A stretch of 40,094 nucleotides of DNA from Flavobacteriales bacterium (GTDB taxonomy: Bacteria; Bacteroidota; Bacteroidia; Flavobacteriales; Flavobacteriaceae). The DNA lies in the NCBI GenBank assembly GCA_017302935.1, contig JAFLBT010000007.1, forward strand, positions 1 through 40,094, in the 5' to 3' direction. The notes below the pieces were generated by a model, which saw nothing but the letters and a program-made list of their open reading frames with translations, did not search any database and had not been told where the DNA came from. This document shows, in pieces, positions 25,344-35,400 of this stretch (its first letter is position 1; every line of letters starts with the position of its first letter). Both the position numbers and the translations under genes were made by a program.

Positions 25344-26183
25344 TTAAGATTGTTTAATGTGAATATCTCTTTGTGGAAAGGGGATAACAATATTGTTTTC
25401 GTCAAATTTAAGTTTTATTTGTTCTAAAATATCAGAACGCATCACAAAAAAATCTTCTGTTTTAGCCCAAGGGCGAACGGCCAAATTAATAGAACTATCT
25501 GCCAAATCTCTTACTAAAACCATTGGTTCCGGGTCTTTTAAAACCATAGGATGATTATTCATCACTTCAAGAGCCAATTCTTTAGCTTTTTTAATGTTTG
25601 AACTATAACTTATGCCAATTGTCAAATCTGCTCTTCGAGTAGTGGCATAGGTATAATTAATAATGTTGTTGTTTGATAAAGCCCCATTTGGCACAAATAT
25701 CGTTTGGTTATCGACCGTAGATAATTGCGTAACAAAGATTTGAATTTGCTTTACTGTTCCTGATACACCTTGAGCCTCAATAAAATCGCCGACTTTAAAA
25801 GGTTTGAACATGATTATCAAAACTCCTCCGGCAAAATTAGAAAGAGAACCTTGTAAAGACAAACCAACAGCTAAACCTGCCGCTCCAATAATGGCTACAA
25901 ATGAGGAATTTTCAACGCCAAGTCTTGAAATTACAGTTACAAAAAGAAGAATCTTTAACGTCCAAATTAAAATGTCGGCTAGAAATTTTGATAAAGTGGG
26001 TTCCATTTCCCGCTTAATCATAATTCTGGTGACAACTCTTTTTATGATTTTTATGGCATACCAACCAATTAAAAAAATGAGAAGTGCGGAGATAAGCCTA
26101 GGAGAATATTCCATTAATACGGTAATGGCATAATCCCAATATTTTTGTAAATAATTGATGCTTTCTTTTTCAATTTCATTCAT
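25344..26183 (-). CDS. mscS: Small-conductance mechanosensitive channel, MscS family
   Basis: 279 residues, about the size of E. coli MscS (286). Three N-terminal membrane helices are visible, the third being the pore helix with AAGLAVGLSLQGSLSNFAGGVLIIMF, the Gly/Ala packing pattern that defines the family. It is followed by the beta domain FKVGDFIEAQGVSGTVKQI with the VPNGALSNNNIINY motif and the C-terminal alpha/beta domain ending FPQRDIHI. MscS channels open on hypo-osmotic shock to release solutes. A TANNTTTG element on the minus strand (26214-26221) suggests its own promoter. Confidence 0.95.
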   Translation of the reverse strand: MNEIEKESINYLQKYWDYAITVLMEYSPRLISALLIFLIGWYAIKIIKRVVTRIMIKREMEPTLSKFLADILIWTLKILLFVTVISRLGVENSSFVAIIGAAGLAVGLSLQGSLSNFAGGVLIIMFKPFKVGDFIEAQGVSGTVKQIQIFVTQLSTVDNQTIFVPNGALSNNNIINYTYATTRRADLTIGISYSSNIKKAKELALEVMNNHPMVLKDPEPMVLVRDLADSSINLAVRPWAKTEDFFVMRSDILEQIKLKFDENNIVIPFPQRDIHIKQS

Positions 26184-26213
26184 AAAATCGCTTCTTTAGT
26201 AGATAATTTCTTG

Positions 26214-26221
26214 CAAAGATA
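26214..26221 (-). promoter_or_regulatory. Candidate -7 promoter element for mscS
   Basis: On the minus strand this reads TATCTTTG (TANNTTTG), 30 bases before the mscS start. No well-spaced TTG was found. Confidence 0.45.
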
Positions 26222-26260
26222 ATTATTAAAATGAATTTTTATGAAAACAAAACGTTAAGG

Positions 26261-26638
26261 TTAATCAGCGTTTTCGTCAGCTGCACGCTTAATTTCGGAG
26301 GTTCTTTCTTCCAAATCCTCTTTAATCTCTTCAACTTTTTCTTCTGCTTTTTCAACGGATGGAGCGGTAAAAGCATGAACTTTTTCTCTTACATCCTCAA
26401 CCACATTTTCAAATGTCTCTTCTACTTTGTCTGCTATCTGTTTTACTTTTTCTTTTGCTTCAGGATAGTTTTCTTCAAGATCTTTTACGGTTTTTTCAAC
26501 ATATTCTTCAGCTTTAGCGGCTAATTCAGTTGCTTTTTCTTTTGCTTGATCTATTACAACTTCTGTTTTTTCTACCGTTTCTTTGGCCGTTTCTTTTGCT
26601 GAACCAAATAAGTTTTTAAAAAAATTTCCAAGTCCCAT
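26261..26638 (-). CDS. Acidic, highly helical small protein (LEA/YtxH-like)
   Basis: 125 residues, dominated by Glu, Lys, Ala and Val in heptad-like repeats (KETAKETVEKTEVVIDQAKEKATELAAKAEEYVEKTV), which predicts one long amphipathic helix or coiled coil. The N-terminus MGLGNFFKNLFGSAKE is short and amphipathic, and could touch a membrane. There is no signal peptide and no cysteine. Proteins of this character are grouped with YtxH or late-embryogenesis-abundant-like stress proteins, but composition alone cannot fix a function. It lies between the DUF255 gene and mscS on the same strand, with a -7 motif of its own. The opposite-strand frame across it is a compositional shadow. Confidence 0.75.
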   Translation of the reverse strand: MGLGNFFKNLFGSAKETAKETVEKTEVVIDQAKEKATELAAKAEEYVEKTVKDLEENYPEAKEKVKQIADKVEETFENVVEDVREKVHAFTAPSVEKAEEKVEEIKEDLEERTSEIKRAADENAD

Positions 26639-26661
26639 TTCTTTTGTTTTTAAGTTAATAC

Positions 26662-26669
26662 CAAATCTA
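26662..26669 (-). promoter_or_regulatory. Candidate -7 promoter element for the acidic helical protein gene
   Basis: On the minus strand this reads TAGATTTG (TANNTTTG), 23 bases before the start at 26638, within the gap after the DUF255 gene. Confidence 0.4.
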
Positions 26670-26694
26670 CTAAATTTTGTTATTGCTTTAAAGA

Positions 26695-28707
26695 TTAGTT
26701 AATTAAATCTTTATATATTTCATTAAAATTATTTTTTGGAGCTAGACACATTTTATTTTGGCAAACATAAAACAATGTTTCACCTTGTTTATACCGGTTT
26801 TTCAAAAATGCCAAGTCTGATTCTTTTTCACTTCCGGCCAAAAGTAGGGAAGGAAAATAAGATTGATTGATTTTAGCCAAATATTCAAATACTTGTGGAC
26901 CACAAATACCTAACTCTTTTTGATAAGTAGAAAAATGCAATGCGGCTATCAACCAATTTGAAAAGGCCGATGGATAATCAATCGAAGGAATAATTTGGGA
27001 CACCATTTTTTTAGAAATGCTTTCATAATGTTCTTTTTCAAAATAGATACTTAATTTAAATAAATTAGCAGCCATAATTGAGTTAGAACTCGGAATAACA
27101 TTGTCTTCAATTTCATAATGATTAGCAATCAGAGCATTGTCAAGGTTTGAAGTAAATCGAAATAAACCTTTTTGCTCATCATAAAAATGATCTAAACAAT
27201 AATCGGTTAAGTTTTTACAGTGTTTTAGCCATTTTTCATCCAAAGTTGTTTCGTAAAGAGCTATAAATGCGTCAATAACAAATGCGTAATCGTCTAAAAA
27301 ACCGTTAATTGATGCTTTTTTATTTTTATACGTATGCCATAAATTTCCGTTTTCATCCCACAGTTTTGATACAATAAAATGAGCATTTTTTATAGCCAAG
27401 TCTAAAAAGTGTTGATGCTGAAGAGCTTTATAACTTTCAATTAAACCTTTTAGTATCATTGCATTCCAAGAAGTGATGATTTTATCATCTAAACGTGGGT
27501 TTTTTCTTTTTTCTCTTTCGGTATAAAGAAGTTTTTCCCAAATTCTCTTTTTTATTTTTAATTCTACCTCTGAAATTTGAAATTGATTAGCGACTGATTG
27601 TAAACTTTCTCGTTGAATGAGCACATAATGTTCCTTTTCCCAAAAACCAAAATCATTTATACTAAAAACAGATGCAAATAACTCAAAATCATCTTTTAAA
27701 ATAGTTTGTAGCTCATTTTTGGTCCACACATAAAAAGCACCTTCCTCTAAATGATTTTCATTGGTCAAACTATCAGCATCTAAAGCGGAGAAAAAAGCAT
27801 TTTCATCTGTTAACCATTCTTTTTCAATGAAAGAAATTGTTTTTACAATCACTTCTTTATACAATTCATTTTTTGAAAGTTTGAATGCGTTAGCGTATAA
27901 GGAGAGTAATTGTCCATTATCATATGCCATTTTCTCAAAATGCGGAACATGCCATTTTGTATCAATAGAATATCTTGAAAATCCTCCATCAACAATATCA
28001 AAAATTCCACCATACGCCATTTTTGTTAAGGTTAAATGAACGTATTCGAGCAGTTTTTCATTTTTAGTTAAATGACCATATTGCAATAGAAATTGATAAT
28101 TAGTGGGCATCATAAATTTTGGAGCTCGTTGATAGCCACCAAATTCCCAATCAAAACTCTTACTCCATTTTTCCAAGAAATTGTCCAACAATGTAAAGTC
28201 TATTTCTGGCGTTTCTGTTGAAGTTACACCAAGTGATTCAATACCTTCATGCAACTTTTCAGCATACTCAATCATTTTTGACGGTTGGGTTAAATACAAT
28301 TCTTGAAGTTGTTCTAATGTATTGATCCAATCGTTTTTTCTAAAATAAGTACCGCCCCAAATAGGTCTTCCGTCAGGTAAACACACAACATTCAATGGCC
28401 ATCCGCCTCTTCCGGTCATCAATTGAACGGCTTTCATATAAATAGCATCAATATCTGGACGTTCTTCTCTATCTACCTTAATGTTGATAAAGAATTCATT
28501 CATAATAACCGCTGCTGCTTCGTTTTCAAATGTTTCATGTTCCATCACATGACACCAATGACAAGCAGAATAACCGATACTGATTAAAAGTAATTTATTT
28601 CTATCTTTTGCCTCATGAAGTGATTTTTCATTCCATGCTTTCCAATGTACCGGGTTTTGAGCATGTTGAAGTAAATAAGGGCTGGTTTCAAATTGTAATT
28701 CATTCAT
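26695..28707 (-). CDS. DUF255 thioredoxin-domain protein (YyaL/SPATA20-like)
   Basis: 670 residues, the usual size for this widespread family. The N-terminal 160 residues form a thioredoxin-like domain with [13 protein letters not shown], then the CxxC pair C49/C52 in [16 protein letters not shown], then [14 protein letters not shown] and [24 protein letters not shown]. The remainder is an alpha/alpha toroid like N-acylglucosamine 2-epimerases and cellulases ([57 protein letters not shown]). The human homologue is SPATA20; the biochemical activity remains unclear. There is no signal peptide, so it is cytoplasmic. It follows dodecin on the same strand, with a terminator in its leader. Confidence 0.92.
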   Translation of the reverse strand: MNELQFETSPYLLQHAQNPVHWKAWNEKSLHEAKDRNKLLLISIGYSACHWCHVMEHETFENEAAAVIMNEFFINIKVDREERPDIDAIYMKAVQLMTGRGGWPLNVVCLPDGRPIWGGTYFRKNDWINTLEQLQELYLTQPSKMIEYAEKLHEGIESLGVTSTETPEIDFTLLDNFLEKWSKSFDWEFGGYQRAPKFMMPTNYQFLLQYGHLTKNEKLLEYVHLTLTKMAYGGIFDIVDGGFSRYSIDTKWHVPHFEKMAYDNGQLLSLYANAFKLSKNELYKEVIVKTISFIEKEWLTDENAFFSALDADSLTNENHLEEGAFYVWTKNELQTILKDDFELFASVFSINDFGFWEKEHYVLIQRESLQSVANQFQISEVELKIKKRIWEKLLYTEREKRKNPRLDDKIITSWNAMILKGLIESYKALQHQHFLDLAIKNAHFIVSKLWDENGNLWHTYKNKKASINGFLDDYAFVIDAFIALYETTLDEKWLKHCKNLTDYCLDHFYDEQKGLFRFTSNLDNALIANHYEIEDNVIPSSNSIMAANLFKLSIYFEKEHYESISKKMVSQIIPSIDYPSAFSNWLIAALHFSTYQKELGICGPQVFEYLAKINQSYFPSLLLAGSEKESDLAFLKNRYKQGETLFYVCQNKMCLAPKNNFNEIYKDLIN

Positions 28708-28734
28708 AAAAAAGCGTTCTTTTTGAGAACGCTT
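28708..28734 (-). terminator. Rho-independent terminator of dodecin, abutting the next start codon
   Basis: On the minus strand, a nine-bp stem AAGCGTTCT / AGAACGCTT with a CAAAA loop is followed by six T that run directly into the ATG of the DUF255 gene (28707). Confidence 0.85.
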
Positions 28735-28755
28735 AAAATTACGATTTTTCTTGAA

Positions 28756-28956
28756 TTATTCTATTTCAAATGTGATTTTTACATTCACTCGAAATTCTGA
28801 AATTTGTCCATCTCTAACTGATGCACTTTGGTCTTGAACATAAACAGATCGTATGTTTTTTAACGATTTTGCTGCTTGTGATACTGCTTTTTTTGCTGCA
28901 TCTTCCCAGCTAATTTCTGAACTGGAAAGTACTTCTATTACTTTTAAAATTGCCAT
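28756..28956 (-). CDS. Dodecin family flavin-binding protein
   Basis: 66 residues, the standard size of dodecins. They assemble into hollow dodecamers that bind flavins and damp their reactivity in the cytoplasm. Hallmarks are MAILKVIEVLSSSEISWEDAAKKAV at the N-terminus, the helix AVSQAAKSLKNIRSVYVQDQSASV, and the C-terminal strand ISEFRVNVKITFEIE. The aromatic residue stacking on the flavin in other dodecins is expected near the W in SWEDA or the Y in VYVQD; which one applies is uncertain. It is upstream of the DUF255 gene but separated from it by a terminator. Confidence 0.93.
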   Translation of the reverse strand: MAILKVIEVLSSSEISWEDAAKKAVSQAAKSLKNIRSVYVQDQSASVRDGQISEFRVNVKITFEIE

Positions 28957-29090
28957 AATGATAAATTTAAGTATTAAAGGTAATTATAATAATCAAATTT
29001 TCAAAAAAATAGACTCAAAATTGATAACATTCGCTTAACATTTGTTTGAAATACTTAATAGAATTTTGCACTAAATTATAAACCATTAAT

Positions 29091-31343
29091 ATGGAACAAA
29101 TTTATGTAGTAATGCTCGTTGTTTTGGGCATTTTGGCATTGCTTGATTTGGTGGTGGGAGTGAGTAACGATGCGGTTAATTTTTTAAATTCAGCAATTGG
29201 TTCAAAAGCGGTTTCTTTCCGAACCATTATGATTGTGGCAAGTATTGGTGTTGCAGTTGGAGCACTTTTTTCCAGCGGAATGATGGAAATTGCTCGAAGT
29301 GGAATTTTTGTTCCTTCCATGTTTACCTTTAATGATGTAATGATTATCTTTTTAGCAGTAATGATTACGGATATTTTATTGCTAGATGTTTTTAATTCGA
29401 TGGGGTTGCCAACTTCCACAACAGTGTCAATTATATTCGAATTATTAGGAGCCGCAGTTTGTTTAGGCTTGTATCATATTTACATTTCAGAAGATAGTAC
29501 ACAAACTTTGGGAACTTATATCAACACCAAAAAAGCTTCTGAAATTGTGTTTAGTATTCTACTTTCTGTAGCTTTATCTTTTGGTTTAGGAAGTTTAGTG
29601 CAATATATTTCAAGATTGATTTTTACTTTTCAATACGAAAAAAGGATAAAATATATAGGTGCTATTTTTGGTGGTTTAGCAATCACTTCCATCACTTTTT
29701 TTATTTTAATTAAAGGGTTAAAAGGCGTTTCATTTATAGATAAAGAAACGTATGGTTGGATTCAAGATCATCAATTGGCAATCATTGGAATCAACTTTGT
29801 AACATTTACGATTATTTCGCAAGTGTTAATGAGTGTTTTCAAAATAAACATTCTTCGTGTAATCATCATTATTGGAACATTTGCATTAGCATTAGCATTT
29901 GCCGGAAATGATTTGGTTAACTTTATAGGTGTACCGATAGCAGCCTTTAATTCGTATGAAATATTTGCTTCATCAGGGGTTTCAGGTGATCAATTAATGA
30001 TGGGTGCTTTAGCGGACGAAACCATTGTGGCTCCTTTCTATTTTCTTGCTTTAGCAGGATTGGTAATGGTAATTACACTTTGGTTTTCTAAAAAAGCAAG
30101 AAGTGTTATAGAAACCGGAGTTAGTTTATCACGTCAAGGCGATGGTGTTGAAAAATTTTCACCCAACACACTTTCCAGATTTGTGGTGAGAAGTGGTGTT
30201 TATTTAGGTCAAGCGATTAATTATTTTCTACCTCAATCTGTACAAATAAAAATTGATAAGCAATTTGAAAAACCGGAAATAAAAGGTAAAAAACGTAAAG
30301 ATGAACCTGCTTTTGATATGGTTCGTGCATCCGTGAATTTAATGATTGCCAGTATTTTAATTTCTATAGGAACGTCTTTAAAACTACCACTTTCAACTAC
30401 GTATGTAACGTTTATGGTAGCAATGGGTACTTCTTTTGCAGATAGAGCTTGGGATAGAGAAAGTGCAGTTTACCGTGTGGCTGGAGTTTTTAACGTAATT
30501 GGAGGTTGGTTTGTTACCGCTTTAGTAGCTTTTTTAGGTGCTTTTATCATGGCATTTATCTTAAAAGTGGGCGAAGTATATGCTTTTATTGGTTTATTGG
30601 TTTTGCTAGCGATTATTTTGTATAGAAGTGCCAGAAGACACAGTAAAAAGCAAAAAGAAGCAGATGAATTAGTAAAACTAAAAAGAGAAGACATTGTTAC
30701 TATCAATGAAATTATTAGCGAAAGTTCAATCCAAATTTCAAAAGTAATTGGTACGACCAATAAAGTGTATAGTGATGTAATTGAAAATTTAGGATTACAA
30801 GATTTGGCTAAATTGAAAGAAAACAAAAAAGCACTCAAAAAACTTGAAAAAGAAGTAGATGAATTAAAAAGTAATGTGTATTACTTTATCAAAAATTTAG
30901 ACGAAACTTCTGTAGAAGCCAGTAAATTCTATATTATGATTTTGGGCTATTTACAAGATATGATCCAATCACTTGGTTTTATTACGCAAAGTAGCTATGC
31001 TCACATTAATAACAATCATAAGCAGTTAAAATTCAATCAAATCAGAGATTTAAAGAGCATAGACAATGATGTTCAGAAATTATTTGATGATATTGAAACC
31101 ATCTTTGAAAACAAAAGTTTTGATAAATTGAATGATGTGTTGAAAGAGAAAGCAACTATTTTAGAAAATGTTTCTGAATTAATTCAAAAACAAATAACTC
31201 GAATTCGTACAGTTGAAACAAGTCCTAAAAATAGTAAACTATATTTTGCTTTATTATTGGAAACAAATGATTTAATTAAAGCTACCATGAATTTATTAGA
31301 GCTTTTCCAAGAGTTTAATGTTCATGTGAAAAATAAGAAGTAA
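29091..31343 (+). CDS. Inorganic phosphate transporter, PiT family, with PhoU-like C-terminal domain
   Basis: 750 residues. The membrane part (about 1-520) shows the two inverted PiT signatures: GVSNDAVNFLNSAIGSKA around residues 23-40 and FAGNDLVNFIGVPIAA with N273/D274, plus GLPTSTTVS and KLPLSTTYVTF. PiT proteins take up phosphate with a cation. The cytoplasmic tail (about 540-750) is helical and charged (KKALKKLEKEVDELKSNVYYFIKNL), like a PhoU domain fused to the transporter, a layout frequent in Bacteroidota. PhoU-like parts are thought to regulate transport, which is inference here. It stands alone with its own terminator. A GAATTTTG sequence at 29061-29068 is one mismatch from the -7 consensus. 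Confidence 0.93.
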   Translation: MEQIYVVMLVVLGILALLDLVVGVSNDAVNFLNSAIGSKAVSFRTIMIVASIGVAVGALFSSGMMEIARSGIFVPSMFTFNDVMIIFLAVMITDILLLDVFNSMGLPTSTTVSIIFELLGAAVCLGLYHIYISEDSTQTLGTYINTKKASEIVFSILLSVALSFGLGSLVQYISRLIFTFQYEKRIKYIGAIFGGLAITSITFFILIKGLKGVSFIDKETYGWIQDHQLAIIGINFVTFTIISQVLMSVFKINILRVIIIIGTFALALAFAGNDLVNFIGVPIAAFNSYEIFASSGVSGDQLMMGALADETIVAPFYFLALAGLVMVITLWFSKKARSVIETGVSLSRQGDGVEKFSPNTLSRFVVRSGVYLGQAINYFLPQSVQIKIDKQFEKPEIKGKKRKDEPAFDMVRASVNLMIASILISIGTSLKLPLSTTYVTFMVAMGTSFADRAWDRESAVYRVAGVFNVIGGWFVTALVAFLGAFIMAFILKVGEVYAFIGLLVLLAIILYRSARRHSKKQKEADELVKLKREDIVTINEIISESSIQISKVIGTTNKVYSDVIENLGLQDLAKLKENKKALKKLEKEVDELKSNVYYFIKNLDETSVEASKFYIMILGYLQDMIQSLGFITQSSYAHINNNHKQLKFNQIRDLKSIDNDVQKLFDDIETIFENKSFDKLNDVLKEKATILENVSELIQKQITRIRTVETSPKNSKLYFALLLETNDLIKATMNLLELFQEFNVHVKNKK

Positions 31344-31359
31344 ATCCTTTTATAAAGAT

Positions 31360-31397
31360 AAATGCCCCATCAAGCGATTGCTTTTGGGGCATTTTTT
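31360..31397. terminator. Bidirectional terminator between phosphate transporter and Nfu genes
   Basis: A stem AATGCCCCA / TGGGGCATT with an inner AAGC / GCTT stem and a GATT loop. On the plus strand it is followed by six T. On the minus strand the downstream flank is also T-rich, so it can serve both convergent genes. Confidence 0.85.
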
Positions 31398-31414
31398 ATG
31401 AATGCTTTTTAATT

Positions 31415-32314
31415 TTATGTATTGATTGCTTCTACTTTAATAGCCTCATCTTTTAGCATGTCTTTCAACATGTTTTCAATACCGTTTTTTAAAGTAAAAG
31501 TCGAGGAAGGACAACCGCTACACGCACCTTGAAGCACCACTTTTACTCTCTTTTCTGTTTCATCAAACGAATCAAATAAAATGTTTCCACCGTCAGCTTG
31601 AACGGCCGGTTTTACATATTCTTCTAAAATATTGATGATTTGCTGAGAAGTGGCATCAAGTGAATCAAAATTGGAAAGTTCCTGCTTTTCGCTTTTTGGG
31701 GTAGTACTCAACAAATTTTCATTGATGATTTCATTTCCGTTTTCTACAAATGCTTTGATGAACATTCTTACTTCATTAGAAACTTCTTGCCATTCTGAAC
31801 TATTATATTTTGTGATGGAAATATAATTTTCATCCATAAAAATCTCTTTTACAAAGGGGAATTTAAATAATTCTTTGGCTAAAGCGGATGGAAAAGCTTC
31901 GTCAATGTTTTTGAATTCAGCCGTTTTGGTCGTTATAATTTTATTGGCTACAAATTTTAAAACTGCCGGATTAGGGGTAGATTCAGCATAAATGGTAATC
32001 GGTGTTTTTTTGATTTCAGGGGTAGTATCAATTATGATAATTCCACCATTTGCCATGAATTCTTCAATTTGTTCCGCAACAGCATCTTTAACATCATTCC
32101 ATTCCACAATGTTATACCGTTCAATGGCAATAAAGTTTCCGGAGATGAAAACGGTTTTTACAAAAGGTAAATAAAATAATTTTTGAGCTAATGGACTTTC
32201 TTTTGCTTCATCAATATTCTTATACTCGTAACTTTTATTTTTCGTAATAAAATCAGGAAATTCAAATTTTAAAATAGCTGGATTTTGTGTTTCTTTGATG
32301 ATTATCTTGCTCAT
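31415..32314 (-). CDS. Nfu-type iron-sulfur cluster protein with duplicated N-terminal domain
   Basis: 299 residues. Two Nfu_N domains stand in tandem: residues about 1-95 (ETQNPAILKFEFPDF, FVKTVFISGNFIAIERYNIVEWNDV) and 105-200 (ESTPNPAVLKFVANKI, FVKEIFMDENYISITKYNSSEWQEV), each with the xNPA.LKF start. The C-terminal NifU domain (about 220-299) has the Fe-S ligands C265 and C268 in GACSGCPSSTFTLKNGIE. Nfu proteins carry or deliver 4Fe-4S clusters to client enzymes in the cytoplasm. Single Nfu_N proteins are the norm elsewhere, so the duplication explains the longer size. It converges on the phosphate transporter and is divergent from the giant adhesin. Confidence 0.92.
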   Translation of the reverse strand: MSKIIIKETQNPAILKFEFPDFITKNKSYEYKNIDEAKESPLAQKLFYLPFVKTVFISGNFIAIERYNIVEWNDVKDAVAEQIEEFMANGGIIIIDTTPEIKKTPITIYAESTPNPAVLKFVANKIITTKTAEFKNIDEAFPSALAKELFKFPFVKEIFMDENYISITKYNSSEWQEVSNEVRMFIKAFVENGNEIINENLLSTTPKSEKQELSNFDSLDATSQQIINILEEYVKPAVQADGGNILFDSFDETEKRVKVVLQGACSGCPSSTFTLKNGIENMLKDMLKDEAIKVEAINT

Positions 32315-32328
32315 TTTCTTTTTTTGAG

Positions 32329-32336
32329 CAAATTTA
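32329..32336 (-). promoter_or_regulatory. Candidate -7 promoter element for the Nfu gene
   Basis: On the minus strand this reads TAAATTTG (TANNTTTG), 15 bases before the start at 32314. A TTG on the same strand at 32353-32355 is 16 bases upstream, which is slightly short spacing. Confidence 0.45.
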
Positions 32337-32360
32337 ACAAACTTATTTTAGGCAAATATG

Positions 32361-32368
32361 TATATTTG
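32361..32368 (+). promoter_or_regulatory. Candidate -7 promoter element for the giant adhesin
   Basis: TATATTTG, an exact TANNTTTG match, 71 bases before the ATG at 32440. No well-placed TTG is seen. The leader between is AT-rich without an obvious structure. Confidence 0.4.
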
Positions 32369-32439
32369 GAGTTTAATTTTTTATTAACAAAAAATTAAAA
32401 TATGTTTTTCAACTTTCAACATTATAAAAATATAATCTG

Positions 32440-35400
32440 ATGAAAATAAGATTACAAATCATACTTCTGTTATTACCGTTTTTTTCCATTGCTCAACTTT
32501 TTGTCAACAATACAACATTTACTCCTGCTCAGTTGGTTCAAAACACCCTTTTAGGAAATGGCGTAACAGTTTCAAATATAACTTTTAATGGAAGTGCAGC
32601 TAATGCAAATGCAGCAAGTGACCAAGTTGGTTTTTTTTCAACTGGAATTAACCCTACAAATTTGGGAATTGATTCTGGTATAATACTAACAACGGGTAGA
32701 GGAAATGTAGCTGTAGGTCCAAATAACGCAAATAATGCTTCTAATCCTCCTGCAAGTCCAATTGCTGGTGATGCTGATTTAGCACTTTTAGCTACGGGTG
32801 GTATTAATAATAAAGCTGTTTTAGAGTTTGATTTTATTCCAACTGGTAATCAATTAAATTTCAACTTCGTCTTTGCTTCAGAAGAATATCCGGAGTTTGT
32901 TAATTCAGCATTTAATGATGTTTTTGGTTTTTTCTTAAGCGGACCCGGAATTGCAGGGCCTTATAGTGGCGGTGCAGCTAATATAGCTTTAGTTCCTTCT
33001 ACAACAACAGCTATAACTATAAATAATTTAAATGGAGGATTTGCTGCAGGTTGTCCATTGGTTCTTCCCGGAGGAGCTAATTCTGCTTTTTATGTAAATA
33101 ATTGTGGAGGCACATCTATTCAATATGATGGTTTTACGACAGTTTTAACTGCAACAGCTACTGTTCAATGTGGACAATTATATCATATTAAATTAGCCGT
33201 TGCTAATGTTAGTGATAATGCTTACGATTCTGCTGTGTTTCTTCAAGCAAATAGTTTTAATGTAAATCCAATTGATTTAGGTAGTGATTTCTTAGAAACA
33301 GCTGGAAATGCTTTATGTATTGGTCAAACGGCCGAGTTAAATTCTGGTCTTGATGCTTCTGTTCCTCATCAGTGGTATTTAGATACAGTTCTCATACCGG
33401 GAGCTACAGGTAATACTTATACGGTTACGGAACCAGGTGTTTACACTGTAATTGCTACACCATTTGGTGCCGGATGTCCTATTCAGGATTCTATTCAAAT
33501 TGAATACTACCCTCCTTTACCAGTTGCAGAACCTTTAGATTTGTTTAACTGTCCTGGTGATTTAATTTATGATTTGACTGAAAACACAAGTGTTGTATTA
33601 GGTGCTTTAGATCCAAATGTCTTTATTTTAGATTATGCGACATCTATTTTTAATGGTGAAAACGGTATTTTTATTGCTAGTCCTACAGCCTATGTAAGTA
33701 GTGGATTAGGTGAAATTGTGTATGTAGTGGTAGTAGATACTGGAAGCGGTAATGATTGTACTAGTATTCAACCTTTTCAACTTTTGGAACAATCTTGTAC
33801 GCTTGATCCTCAGCCTTTTCCATTTACAGTGTGTGATGATATTTCAAATGATGGGATAGAGGTTTTTGATTTAACCCTAGCAGATAATGCTGCGTTAAAT
33901 GGATTAGATCCTGCTCTTTATACAGTAACCTATCATTTATCACAAGCTGACGCGAATTCTGGAAGTAATGATATTTCGCCAGCTAATGCATTTTCAACTG
34001 CATCAACCATAATTTATGTTCGAGTTGAAGATAATTCAAATCCTACAACATTTGGTTCTACCTCTTTTTCAATAACCATCAATCCTACACCAATTGTAGC
34101 TGTAAACAATGATATCATTTGTGATGGACAAACCGCTACTATAACCGCCACACCGGGATCAGCAGGCACCTACAGCTACACATGGTCAGTACCGGCAGGA
34201 TTTACAAACCCTGGTAACGTAGCCACCTTTACAACAACAGTAGCAGGAGTATATAGTGTGATTATCACCGACACGACAACTAACTGTGTGAGTCCATCGG
34301 CTTCGGGAACGGTAACGGTTAATCCAAATCCAACGGTTACGGTAAACAGCCCAGCAGTATGTGATGGGGCTTCAGCAACAGTAATAGCCACACCGGGAGC
34401 AGCAGGTACGTATAGCTACGCATGGACAGTTCCAACAGGAGCCACAGCACCTGGCGATGTAGCCACTTTCAACACAACAGTAGCAGGAGTATATAGTGTA
34501 ATTATCACCGATACGGTAACGGGCTGCGTGAGCACCTCGGCATCAGGAACGGTAACAATAAATCCAAACCCAACAGTAACCGTTAATAGTCCAACAGTAT
34601 GTGATGGAGCCTCAGCCACAGTAACGGCGACTCCGGGAGTTGCAGGAGCGTATAGCTATGCATGGACAGTACCGGCTGCAGCCACACCACCTGGTGATGT
34701 AGCTACATTTACTACGACAATAGCAGGTGTATATAGTGTGATTATCACCGACACGGTAACGGGTTGTGTAAGCACCTCGGCATCGGGTACGGTATCCTTG
34801 AGTACCAATCCAACAGTTACAGTCAACAGTCCAACCGTATGTGAAGGTACACCGGCCACGGTAACCGCCACACCTGGAGCAGCAGGAACGTATAGCTATG
34901 CATGGACGGTACCAACAGGAGCCTCAAACCCTGGTAACGTAGCCACATTCACTACAACAGTTGCAGGCGTGTATAGTGTGATTATCACCGACACGACTAC
35001 CAACTGTGTGAGTCCATCGGCTTCGGGAACGGTAACGGTTAATCCAAATCCAACGGTTACGGTAAACAGCCCAGCAGTATGTGATGGGGCTTCAGCAACA
35101 GTAACGGCCACACCGGGAGTAGCAGGTACGTATAGCTACGCATGGACAGTTCCAACAGGAGCCACAGCACCAGGCGATGTAGCCACTTTCAACACAACAG
35201 TAGCAGGAGTATATAGTGTAATTATCACCGATACGGTAACGGGCTGCGTGAGCACCTCGGCATCAGGCACGGTAACGATCAATCCAAATCCAACAGTAAC
35301 CGTTAATAGTCCAACGGTATGTGATGGAGCCTCAGCCACAGTAACGGCGACTCCGGGAGTTGCAGGAACTTACAGCTATGCATGGACAGTACCGGCTGCA

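Noticed and set aside
26231..26524. 97-residue plus-strand frame rich in Phe and Cys
   Set aside because: It is the antisense shadow of the Glu/Lys-rich helical protein on the minus strand; its composition reflects GAA/AAA codons read backwards.
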